This document shows, one piece after another, positions 17,342 through 25,587 of a stretch of 56,272 nt of DNA. The notes under the pieces were generated by a model, which was not told the DNA's origin, searched no databases, and saw nothing but the letters and a program-made list of their open reading frames with translations. The stretch lies in NCBI GenBank assembly GCA_002354205.1, contig DELD01000007.1:1666-57937 (forward strand), given 5' to 3'. The position numbers were made by a program, and so were the translations under genes. Each line of letters opens with the position of its first letter. Within the stretch, counting starts at the first letter, position 1. The DNA is from Micavibrio sp. UBA2705. Its GTDB lineage: Bacteria > Pseudomonadota > Alphaproteobacteria > Micavibrionales > Micavibrionaceae.

Positions 17342-20056
17342 CTAAAGCGTTTCGTCTTCCGCGGCGGCGCTGGTTTCTTGCGCAGAAGTTTCGGCAGGTG
17401 GCTGTTTAGTGCTCTGGGCGTTATAATCTGGCTGCGAGGCCATCATTTGTAACTCGGAGCGTGACACGTTTTTTGGCAAGACGCGATCTAAGGGGAAAAT
17501 CAAGGTCGCTGTTGTGCCGATGCCTTTTTGTGAAACAAGTTCAAGGCGACCATTATGCATTTTGATAAGCGCGTTCACAAGGGTAAGGCCAAGGCCAGTG
17601 CCAGAGTTCTGGCGTGATAAATCGCTGCCATCAAGCTGTGTAAACGGCGAGAGGGCGCTTTCAATTTCGCCTTCATTAATGCCAACACCTGTATCGGTGA
17701 TCGAGAAGCGTAAGCTACCTTTATCTTCAACTTCGGTTGAGATTGTTATCTTGCCTTTGCTTGGCGTAAATTTAATTGCATTGGATAAAATATTCATCAG
17801 CATCTGTTTAACCGCAAGCTCTTCACCGAGAATATTCGGTGTGTCTTCATCAATTTCGAGGACGAGGTTAAGTTCTGCGCTGTGGATCTTTCCAGCAAGA
17901 ATATCAATGCATTTTTCAGAAAGCTTTTTAAGGTCAACCATGCTCTCATTTAATTCGCGTTCACCTGTTTCGATGCGTGAAATATCAAGGATCTCGTTAA
18001 TAATGCGTAGCAAGCGCTGGCCGCTATTATTAATGTCTCGAGCATATTCCCAGTAGGCCTTTTGCCCAATAGGACCCATAACTTCATCGCGGATAATCTC
18101 TGAAAAGCCAATGATGGAATTTAGCGGCGTACGCAGTTCATGGCTCATATTGGCAAGGAATTCTGACTTGGCGCGGTTCGCCATATCGGAATCCATCTTC
18201 GCAGATTGTAGTGTGCTGGATGTTTCAACGCGCTCTGTGACATCTTCGACGCTGCCCTCAATATAAAGGGGGTGGCCTTCTGCGTCTCTGACGAGGCGAG
18301 AGTTTTCGTTGATCCAAATGAGAACGCCATCTTTGCGCTTAACCTGCGTTTCCCAGTTTTTAATCTCGTTATTTTGTTCTAGGGCGCGTAAGAACTTCAT
18401 GCGCTCGCGATAGTTCACATAGACCTGCTTATTCGCATTATCAATCGCGGCCTGCATTTCAGGCAAGGATTGATAGCCAAGGGTTTTAAACAATGCGGGG
18501 TTGGCTGTGATGTATTTCCCATCAACGCCAAGCTGGAATAGCCCAAAGGCTGCGCGTTCCCAAATTGATTTATAACGCGCTTCAACTTCGATCAAAGCTT
18601 GCTGCGCTTGATTGCGCTCTTGCATATTCGTAATTGTGCCAACAACGCGGACATCTTCGTTCATCTCATTGACTTGTATGGGAGTCAGGACGATATCGAC
18701 ATCCTTTAATTCGCCTTCGCCGCAAATGAGCTTCGTGCTAAAGCTGTAGCTGTCTTTATGTCCGCGCACGAGCATAAGGAATTCTTTTTTATGTTGTTCA
18801 ATGTTTTCGTCGTCAATCAGGCTAAAAAGCTTTTTGTCTAAACAGGCAACATTGCCCAAATTTGTCACGCGGTTCCATGCGCCGTTGACAAACACAACAA
18901 CGCCGTCCATATCAGCTTCGATAATAATGTCGTTAATTGAATTGAGCAGGGCGATGTTTTTCTGCTCAACATTATCTACGCGTGTTTGCAGTTCTTCTTT
19001 TTCTGATGCTTCATAACCTAGTGATATAGTGCGTTTGATAAGGTCGTCTTTTTCATGCATTGCACGCACGCGGCGCACGCGGTTGCTGCGAACGACTGAA
19101 AACAAGAATGCGGCATAAAACACACCAAAAAGAAGGAATGCGTTTAATGCATATTCTAAAACATGGCTGCCGGCGTGATGAATGGTTTCTGTGCGCGCGT
19201 TAAACGTATAGCGGCTCCATTTATGTAACTTTGTATCACGTTTTTCTATCTTGCCTAAAAGCTTTTTGACGGAGTCGATTTTGGTTGAGTAGGCGAGTAG
19301 CGTGACATTGTTTTTAGCGTCGTTGACGGTTAAATATGTCAGACTAGGGAAGGCGTTTAAACCATCAAGGCTAAAAGCCATGTTACTGCGTGTAAGGCCA
19401 ATTAAATACCCCAGCAACTCGTTGTTTAAGCCGTATACTTTTTGCGATAATGTGAAGGGCTGTACCAATATGGTTGTTGTGTCGTCCAAATTCTCCGTGA
19501 ACATCGATGTGTGTTCAGGGGTGAAGTTGGCATGGATCTCGTTTTGGTCAATTGCATTGATGTTTTTGAGGAAGCTTGCAATAACCGCTTTGTCTGGCGT
19601 GTTGATGTTGAAATTATAGCTGTCATTATTCCGCGCGTCAGTGGCATTAAATAACGGGTAAACTCTTAACTTCGTATCGTTTTTCTTGATCCAGTAAAAT
19701 TGATCAAATTTTGAATGTGCTGCTGCGCCTTCCATCAGGGACTGATATGCAGGGCGAGAGTTATGAGTGTTGTTACGGGCTAATTTATTAGCCGTTTCGC
19801 GCAGTTCATTTTCAACTAAATCAAAATCAAGCAGGATGCGGCGGTCAATTTGTTCAATTTGCGCTGTGCTCGGGGCATTGTCATGTTTCGCGACAATGGG
19901 TTTTATCCAAAAATAACCGCCAAGGATAATCAAGATAGCGTTAGCGAGAACCGCAATCTCACCCAAGCTAACGAAGTTTACACGTATAGGGTTTGCCGCC
20001 ATGGTGGAGGATATGTTTTTCTTCTTTTTTTTATTGTTCTTAATGCTGTCTGACAT
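17342..20056 (-). CDS. PAS-domain sensor histidine kinase (DivJ/PleC-like kinase core)
   Basis: A 904-residue inner-membrane kinase. A Lys/Asn-rich start precedes membrane segment 1 (about 30-55), a periplasmic sensor domain of about 240 residues and membrane segment 2 (about 300-320). A short coiled coil and two PAS domains follow, the second with a PAC motif. The HisKA helix carries the phosphorylated His in FLANMSHELRTPLNSIIGF, and the GPIG...YA.DI...G.RLL continuation is typical of alphaproteobacterial DivJ/PleC relatives. The ATPase domain has the N box (NILSNAIKFTP), DTGVGI and GTGLGLTLV. No response regulator follows it, so it is an orphan kinase by position. The C-terminus is a Gln/Ala/Thr-rich tail. 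Its signal and partner are unknown. Confidence 0.9.
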   Translation of the reverse strand: MSDSIKNNKKKKKNISSTMAANPIRVNFVSLGEIAVLANAILIILGGYFWIKPIVAKHDNAPSTAQIEQIDRRILLDFDLVENELRETANKLARNNTHNSRPAYQSLMEGAAAHSKFDQFYWIKKNDTKLRVYPLFNATDARNNDSYNFNINTPDKAVIASFLKNINAIDQNEIHANFTPEHTSMFTENLDDTTTILVQPFTLSQKVYGLNNELLGYLIGLTRSNMAFSLDGLNAFPSLTYLTVNDAKNNVTLLAYSTKIDSVKKLLGKIEKRDTKLHKWSRYTFNARTETIHHAGSHVLEYALNAFLLFGVFYAAFLFSVVRSNRVRRVRAMHEKDDLIKRTISLGYEASEKEELQTRVDNVEQKNIALLNSINDIIIEADMDGVVVFVNGAWNRVTNLGNVACLDKKLFSLIDDENIEQHKKEFLMLVRGHKDSYSFSTKLICGEGELKDVDIVLTPIQVNEMNEDVRVVGTITNMQERNQAQQALIEVEARYKSIWERAAFGLFQLGVDGKYITANPALFKTLGYQSLPEMQAAIDNANKQVYVNYRERMKFLRALEQNNEIKNWETQVKRKDGVLIWINENSRLVRDAEGHPLYIEGSVEDVTERVETSSTLQSAKMDSDMANRAKSEFLANMSHELRTPLNSIIGFSEIIRDEVMGPIGQKAYWEYARDINNSGQRLLRIINEILDISRIETGERELNESMVDLKKLSEKCIDILAGKIHSAELNLVLEIDEDTPNILGEELAVKQMLMNILSNAIKFTPSKGKITISTEVEDKGSLRFSITDTGVGINEGEIESALSPFTQLDGSDLSRQNSGTGLGLTLVNALIKMHNGRLELVSQKGIGTTATLIFPLDRVLPKNVSRSELQMMASQPDYNAQSTKQPPAETSAQETSAAAEDETL

Positions 20057-20163
20057 ATACAAATTTATAATAGGTTGTGGGGCTTTTCACTATCATAGAG
20101 CTCTACAGATTAAGCAATAGTGAACAGAAGAGTATTTAACAAAAATATTATAATATGAATGAA

Positions 20164-21507
20164 TTAGATAGGCAAATGAATACAGGCAGCTAAACCGCCA
20201 TGTGGACTTTTATCCAAAGTAATTTTCCCGCCATGATTTAAAATAATATCCTGCGCAATGGAAAGGCCGAGCCCGATGCCGCCTGTCGAACTGTTACGCG
20301 AAGTTTCGACGCGATAGAAAGGCTTGAAGACGTCTTCCAATTTTTCAGGGGCAATGCCGATGCCGTTATCTTCAATGCGCAATTCCAAATGTTTGTTATA
20401 AGGCTCGTCAATAATTTGCGCGCTAACCCAAATTTCTTCGCCATATTTATCCGCATTGTTAAGAATATTGGTTAGGGCACGTTCCATGGATTGTGGTTTA
20501 ATGTTTAATTCTACGTATTCTGGCAGGTCAAGGTGCACTGGCTTTAATCTGTTTTTATTGCGAGCATAAATTTCGGTGATTAATGCGGAGAAATTGATTC
20601 GCGCAGATTCTTCCTTGATGTCTGCACCGCGCGCAAAGTTAAGGTAGCCATCAATCATTGTTTCCATGTCGGCGATGTCTTTTTTCATGTCATCAATATC
20701 TTGCGATGGCGGCAGCATAGAAAGGCTTAGCTTGAGGCGCGTAAGAGGGGTTCTTAAATCATGAGAAACGCCGGCAAGCATCACAGTGCGCTGCGATACT
20801 TGGCGGCCTATGCGGTCTTTCATGTCTAAAAATGCTCGCGCGGCTTGGCGTACTTCGCGTGCGCCGCAGGGTTTGAAATTTTTCGTATCAATGCCGCGCC
20901 CGTAATTCTCCGTTGCTTTGGCGAGGGCGCGTATCGGGCGAATTTGGTTGCGCATGAATATGGCGGCAATCGAAATCAGAAAGATACTGGATATAGCCAT
21001 CCATATTAAAAAGATATAGGCAGATGATGAGAAAATACGGCGTAGCGGCACGTTAAATGTAATGACGCCCTGCTTTAAACCGATTTTGATGTAAATAAAT
21101 TTGTTATGATGGGCAATGTTAATCCGATAAGGCCGCGCGGTGCGTTTATCCAGCGCGCGTTCTAATGATTTGCGCATAATGCGCTGCCAGCTGCCGTGAT
21201 CTTTGTAATGCTCAGGCAGTATGGCTGCTTTATCGTAAGTAATGTCAATTTCGAGATGCGCTTTGCCGTAGCCTTGAATGTCTGTGTAATCCCAGCGGGA
21301 GGATTCGACCATGTCAGAAAGCCAGATAATCTCGCCCACGACGCTTTCCGCAAGGCGGTCAGACATTCTGTTCCAATGGTTATCAACGAAAACGAAAGAA
21401 GTAATCAGCATAACAAGAGTAATCGGCGTGATAAGAATCAGTAAGGAGCGCACAAACAAGCCGCGCGGCATCATTTTTTTGAAAATCTTGTTTACACTCT
21501 TTGCCAT
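20164..21507 (-). CDS. EnvZ-type sensor histidine kinase
   Basis: The product has 447 residues from ATG 21507; an in-frame TTG at 21543 would add 12. Two membrane segments (about 18-40 and 160-185) enclose a periplasmic domain of about 115 residues. A HAMP linker follows, with RNQIRPIRALAKATENYGRG. The phosphorylated His lies in MLAGVSHDLRTPLTRLKL, the EnvZ-type motif. The ATPase domain contains ILNNADKYGE, EDNGIGI and GGIGLGLSIAQDI. It lies just downstream of an OmpR-type regulator gene on the same strand, so the two form a two-component pair. Relatives in alphaproteobacteria control envelope or redox genes; the signal here is unknown. Confidence 0.93.
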   Translation of the reverse strand: MAKSVNKIFKKMMPRGLFVRSLLILITPITLVMLITSFVFVDNHWNRMSDRLAESVVGEIIWLSDMVESSRWDYTDIQGYGKAHLEIDITYDKAAILPEHYKDHGSWQRIMRKSLERALDKRTARPYRINIAHHNKFIYIKIGLKQGVITFNVPLRRIFSSSAYIFLIWMAISSIFLISIAAIFMRNQIRPIRALAKATENYGRGIDTKNFKPCGAREVRQAARAFLDMKDRIGRQVSQRTVMLAGVSHDLRTPLTRLKLSLSMLPPSQDIDDMKKDIADMETMIDGYLNFARGADIKEESARINFSALITEIYARNKNRLKPVHLDLPEYVELNIKPQSMERALTNILNNADKYGEEIWVSAQIIDEPYNKHLELRIEDNGIGIAPEKLEDVFKPFYRVETSRNSSTGGIGLGLSIAQDIILNHGGKITLDKSPHGGLAACIHLPI

Positions 21508-21573
21508 GAGGGATGTTTTATAAGCTTTTTGCCCTGACGGCAAGTTTAAACTCTCGATATTTAAGGGGGGTAT

Positions 21574-22302
21574 CTAAGCTATGGGCTCTGCATTAAGGAC
21601 GTAGCCTTTACCGCGAATGGTTTGAATGTTTTTAGGCAATTTGGGGTCGCTTTCAATTTTGCGGCGCAGCCGTGTGATTTGCACATCAATTGTCCGCTCA
21701 CCAGAATCGATGTCGCATAAAGCCGCAAGCTGGTCGCGGTCTAATATCTGTCCGTAATTTTTTGCCAGCGCATGAAGCAGGGCGTTTTCACCGCTTGTAA
21801 GGCTCAGGCTTTCATCGCCTGCTGGGCCCTCATGGCGGATAGTTGCGTATTGCGGGGAATATATCCATTTGCCGATGGCGTAGTCTTGGTGCTTTTTCTG
21901 CGGTGCGTTCATGCCAGAGCGTCTTGTAATGGCGCTAAGGCGCAAAGCGAGTTCTTTGGGTTCAAAAGGTTTAGGCAGGTAATCATCCGCGCCGCTTTCA
22001 AGCCCTTTGATGCGGTCTTCGGTCTCACCAAGCGCGGTGAGGAGTATGATTGGCGTTTTATTCTCAGTTCTTAATTCTTGGGTGAGGCTTACGCCATCCT
22101 GACCTGGCATCATCACATCAAGGACGATTGCATCAAAGCTGCATTTATTGAGAATAGTTTTTGTTTCAAGCGCGTCCGCCGCGCAGGAAACAACAAAGCC
22201 TTCTTGCGTAAGATAGCGCTGAATAAGCGTGCGAATACGCTCATCATCATCAACGACAAGTATATGTGTTTTACTCTCAAAGAAATCAGCAGGGATGTTC
22301 AT
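21574..22302 (-). CDS. OmpR-family response regulator
   Basis: The 242 residues comprise a receiver domain and a winged-helix DNA-binding domain. The acidic pocket is VVDDDER, the phosphorylated Asp is in IVLDVMMPGQDG, and the conserved Thr and Lys are in LLTALGETEDRIKGLESGADDYLPKPFEP. The output domain (about 140-238) has the recognition helix ERTIDVQITRLRRKIE and the wing IQTIRGKGYVL. The kinase gene follows on the same strand, and ilvE is divergent. This arrangement (regulator, EnvZ-type kinase, nearby ilvE) is also seen in other alphaproteobacteria. Target genes cannot be read from the window. Confidence 0.95.
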   Translation of the reverse strand: MNIPADFFESKTHILVVDDDERIRTLIQRYLTQEGFVVSCAADALETKTILNKCSFDAIVLDVMMPGQDGVSLTQELRTENKTPIILLTALGETEDRIKGLESGADDYLPKPFEPKELALRLSAITRRSGMNAPQKKHQDYAIGKWIYSPQYATIRHEGPAGDESLSLTSGENALLHALAKNYGQILDRDQLAALCDIDSGERTIDVQITRLRRKIESDPKLPKNIQTIRGKGYVLNAEPIA

Positions 22303-22413
22303 AAAATTATTGTTGTTATTATCGTTATTTTCTTATTTTCAAATACGCCATAGCAGCATATCTTATTATAATGGCATCGACCATATAAAACTAGAATAAA
22401 GGCTTTGTGCAAA

Positions 22414-23310
22414 ATGAGTTTACTTCCATATGATGATAGAGACGGCTTGATTTGGTTTGATGGCGCGTTTGTGCCGTGGCGTGATGCAAAGGTACACACC
22501 ATTTGCCATGGGCTGCATTACGGTAGCGCGGTCTTTGAAGGTGTGCGCATGTATAAGGGCAAGATATTCAAATTAGAAGAGCACACAGAGCGCTTGTTTA
22601 AATCTGCGGAATATTTGGGCATGAAAATATTGTTCACTCCTGATGAAATTAATCAGGCATGTATTGACGCTTGTGCAAAGAATGAGGTCGTGGATGGTTA
22701 TATTCGTCCCATCGCGTGGCGGGGGAGTGAAGAAATGGGCATTTCGGCGCAGCGGACCCAAACGCATGTTGCTATTGCGACATGGGACTGGCCGAGTTAT
22801 TTTCCTAAGGAAATCAAAGAGAAAGGCATCGCCCTTAAAACAACGCATTGGAAAAAGCCCGCGCCAGATACTGCGCCATGCTTTAGTAAAGCATCGGGGC
22901 TTTATATGGTTAACACGCTCGCTAAACATGAGGCGGAGGCAGAAGGTTACCAAGATGTGCTGATGCATGATTATCGCGGTTATGTTGCAGAATCCTCTGG
23001 GGCGAATATTTTTATGGTGAAGGGCGGCGTTATCTATACGCCAATTGCCGATTGTTTTTTAAACGGTATCACCCGCGCCACGGTTTTTGAAATGGCTGAA
23101 GCCGCAGGGCTGACATTGAAAGAAGTGCGCATTATGCCAGATGAATTGCTTGAAGCGGATGAAATTTTCATTACAGGCACAGCGGTTGAAGTCACACCAA
23201 TAGGGCGCATTGATAAAACCTTGTTTAATGTGGGGCCTATTACGCAGCAAATGATGGCCGCTTATACTGAACGTACCCATGCCCATGAGAAAGAAGCGGC
23301 TTACGCTTAA
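22414..23310 (+). CDS. ilvE: Branched-chain amino acid aminotransferase
   Basis: This 298-residue cytoplasmic PLP enzyme (fold type IV) transfers the amino group between glutamate and the keto acids of Leu, Ile and Val. The start IWFDGAFVPWRDAKVHTICHGLHYGSAVFEGVR is typical, the PLP-binding Lys lies in FSKASGLYMVN (around residue 155), and the phosphate-binding loop ITRATV follows. The FITGTAVEVTPI segment completes the active site. The start at ATG 22414 is preferred over the TTG three codons upstream. It is divergent from the OmpR-type regulator; a TATAAT at 22367-22372 may be its -10 element. Confidence 0.95.
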   Translation: MSLLPYDDRDGLIWFDGAFVPWRDAKVHTICHGLHYGSAVFEGVRMYKGKIFKLEEHTERLFKSAEYLGMKILFTPDEINQACIDACAKNEVVDGYIRPIAWRGSEEMGISAQRTQTHVAIATWDWPSYFPKEIKEKGIALKTTHWKKPAPDTAPCFSKASGLYMVNTLAKHEAEAEGYQDVLMHDYRGYVAESSGANIFMVKGGVIYTPIADCFLNGITRATVFEMAEAAGLTLKEVRIMPDELLEADEIFITGTAVEVTPIGRIDKTLFNVGPITQQMMAAYTERTHAHEKEAAYA

Positions 23311-23398
23311 GCTTAATTGTGTGCGCAAGTTATGGTCGTTTTTCCGCGTAGTTTAGGGGTTTTTTAAGTTTTTTTTGCTTTTATGTAATGAGATGCGC

Positions 23399-23404
23399 TA
23401 TAAT
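23399..23404 (+). promoter_or_regulatory. Candidate -10 element of the 23484 gene
   Basis: A perfect TATAAT, 80 bases upstream of the start, inside the near-palindrome GCGC-TATAATAT-GCGC. The -35 region is poor (TTGCTT 18 bases upstream). Confidence 0.35.
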
Positions 23405-23483
23405 ATGCGCATACTATATGAAAAGTTTTGTGCCTGTTTTATAAGGGCATAGTAGCCTTAAAAGAAAATGGTCGTTGTGTGAT

Positions 23484-25388
23484 ATGGCAAGTTTAAAATC
23501 ATCTTTTGCAGCCGTTATGTTGGTCGGGTCAGTTGCCGCGACCAACGTCCATGCGGATAATACAATCCCTGATGGCACGCAATATCTTTCTGATGACCCA
23601 CAAAGCACCGAGATGCATGAGCGCGTAAACGACCTGCCAGAAAACGCGACCCATATATATGTGCCTGAACAAGAATATCATGACAAGCTTGGTGAGCGTA
23701 AATGGATTACCGAAAACCAATTTATGCGTGGCCTATCTTATTTACAGTATATGGGCATGTATAATGGCGCATTAGAATATTCACATGCCGCAGTGCCTGC
23801 GTTTGAAAAGCTTTTGGATAAGTTTATCGAAAAAAACGTTGTCACGGATGCGAAGCCAGAAGATTACCAAAATGACATTTACGCGAAATACGATATGCTG
23901 CGCGTACACGCCTTGGAAAACGAGGCCTTTGTCGATCAGGTCATTCAGCAAGGTGAAGAATATCAACGCCTGAAAAGCAACACGGAATATTACGGTGACA
24001 TTAAACAGCTTGACGGCTATTTGGGTTTAATGGGGCAAGATTATAATGTAGGCACAAAAAATGACGGTCTGCGTATGCAGGCGATACAAGAGTTCCGCGA
24101 AGGCCGCACCGCGTTAGATTTTCTTGAGCAGCCAAATTGGAATAAAGCGCAGGCCTTAAGCGCAGGGCAGGTCGAATTGCTCAATAACGGCTTAGCGTTG
24201 CTTGGTTATAATGACACGGATCAAGGCACTGCGCTTGCCGCGTTTTATAAAGATCAAAACATTCAAATAGATCCGCCGCAAAATACACTCGAAGCATTAG
24301 CGGCGCTGCATGATCATGTCGTCAAGGATGGTAAAGCCTTTGACCGCGTAGAAGATGTTTTATATGACTTTGATACGGTCGAACAGCAAGTTGGCTACAC
24401 GCAATCTGTGCTTACTTTATATGGTGAGCATACGGAAATGGATAATCAGCGCTGGGCACACACAATGCTAAACGTCGCACAGCTTTCTCGTCGTATGGGT
24501 GATGACCTTGAAATTGTCAAAGAAGATGCGCCGCAAAAGATATTTTCAAATGCATCACATGTATTTTGGGATACGGTGCGTTGGGGCAATGATGAGATGG
24601 GTGCGCGTTATACGCTGCCATCTATTGATAGTGTTGTTGAGATGACCCCAGAATCGCGCGCCGCGAATATTGAAGGCGAAGATATGCGCTGGTCAAATTT
24701 ATCGGATCAGCAAAGAGAACATTTTGAATCAAATTTTGTCTCTATACCATTGGCAGAGTTTGAAAAATTCTTGCCGGAGGGCGCGGATGTTCTTAAAGAG
24801 ACAAGCCAAGGTCGCGCGCAAATTAATCAGCATTTGTTCAAATTTGACGCTAATGGCGTGGCCAGTTTTAAAGACCCTGAATTAGGCGAACGCTATGCCC
24901 AGATGCAAGATTTCTTTAAAGAGCGCATCGCTACGCGTCCTGCGACGCAAGGCTATTCCGATCAGCAGCTTGAAGCGGAAGCCAATAAAACCGCGCGCAT
25001 GGCTATGATGCAGGTGCTTGATTACATGACGAACCCATCACGCGCCGAATATAGTAATGATGAAACCTCAACCTTGTTCATGTATCTACCAGACAGAGAA
25101 GGCGGGCGTAACGCGTTAAAAGATTCCGGTAATACGGTTATGCGCACAGAGCCCTATGAAGCGGTTATCCACTGCGTTAATGAACGCAACTATTTAAATT
25201 ATCGCGAATTAAGCGGTGATAAAAATGGACCCATACCGTATGAAGAAGAACAAAGCGACATTAATGTTGACCGCCTTGCACAGGCAGCGCAGCAAATTAG
25301 CCAGCGTAATGGCATTATAGTACCAAATGGTGAGAATAATGCGCCGCAAACGAATGTAGAGCGCAACGATAATAATTTATCGATGTAG
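23484..25388 (+). CDS. Large exported protein of unknown function
   Basis: From ATG 23484 it has 634 residues and a Sec signal peptide (hydrophobic stretch to about residue 22, probable cleavage after VHA). The mature protein is acidic, mainly helical, rich in Gln, Glu and Asp, and contains no membrane segment. Features include a helix region RKWITENQFMRGLSYLQYMGMYNGALEYS and an Asn/Gln-rich C-terminus. I do not recognise a family. It has its own terminator and lies between ilvE and the flagellar operon, so it appears to be a single-gene unit. A periplasmic or secreted role is likely; the function is unknown. Confidence 0.65.
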   Translation: MASLKSSFAAVMLVGSVAATNVHADNTIPDGTQYLSDDPQSTEMHERVNDLPENATHIYVPEQEYHDKLGERKWITENQFMRGLSYLQYMGMYNGALEYSHAAVPAFEKLLDKFIEKNVVTDAKPEDYQNDIYAKYDMLRVHALENEAFVDQVIQQGEEYQRLKSNTEYYGDIKQLDGYLGLMGQDYNVGTKNDGLRMQAIQEFREGRTALDFLEQPNWNKAQALSAGQVELLNNGLALLGYNDTDQGTALAAFYKDQNIQIDPPQNTLEALAALHDHVVKDGKAFDRVEDVLYDFDTVEQQVGYTQSVLTLYGEHTEMDNQRWAHTMLNVAQLSRRMGDDLEIVKEDAPQKIFSNASHVFWDTVRWGNDEMGARYTLPSIDSVVEMTPESRAANIEGEDMRWSNLSDQQREHFESNFVSIPLAEFEKFLPEGADVLKETSQGRAQINQHLFKFDANGVASFKDPELGERYAQMQDFFKERIATRPATQGYSDQQLEAEANKTARMAMMQVLDYMTNPSRAEYSNDETSTLFMYLPDREGGRNALKDSGNTVMRTEPYEAVIHCVNERNYLNYRELSGDKNGPIPYEEEQSDINVDRLAQAAQQISQRNGIIVPNGENNAPQTNVERNDNNLSM

Positions 25389-25424
25389 GTGTAGTACTTT
25401 ATTCGCCTTAATATATGCATAGAA

Positions 25425-25459
25425 AAAACGAGATCTGGAATTCTTCCTGATCTCGTTTT
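25425..25459 (+). terminator. Intrinsic terminator
   Basis: An 11-bp stem (AAAACGAGATC at 25425-25435, GATCTCGTTTT at 25449-25459) with a T-run at its right foot. Confidence 0.8.
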
Positions 25460-25521
25460 CGTTTCGGCCTCGCCAATTCCTTTAGCCCTTAGTGCCATTT
25501 TTGGTTAACATCATGCCTGCG

Positions 25522-25567
25522 GTTTCGTGGGTGTGTGTGTGTGTGTGTGAGTTCCACCGCGAAACAT
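25522..25567. repeat. (GT)9 dinucleotide tract inside an imperfect hairpin
   Basis: Nine GT units at 25531-25548. The flanks GTTTCG-TGG and CCA-C-CGCGAAAC can pair, placing the tract in a loop. It is intergenic, 40 bases past the fliK stop. Confidence 0.8.
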
Positions 25568-25587
25568 GACGTTAACAAACTTGTTCC

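Noticed and set aside
17514..18056. 180-codon frame opposite the histidine kinase
   Set aside because: Antisense shadow of the HisKA/ATPase region.
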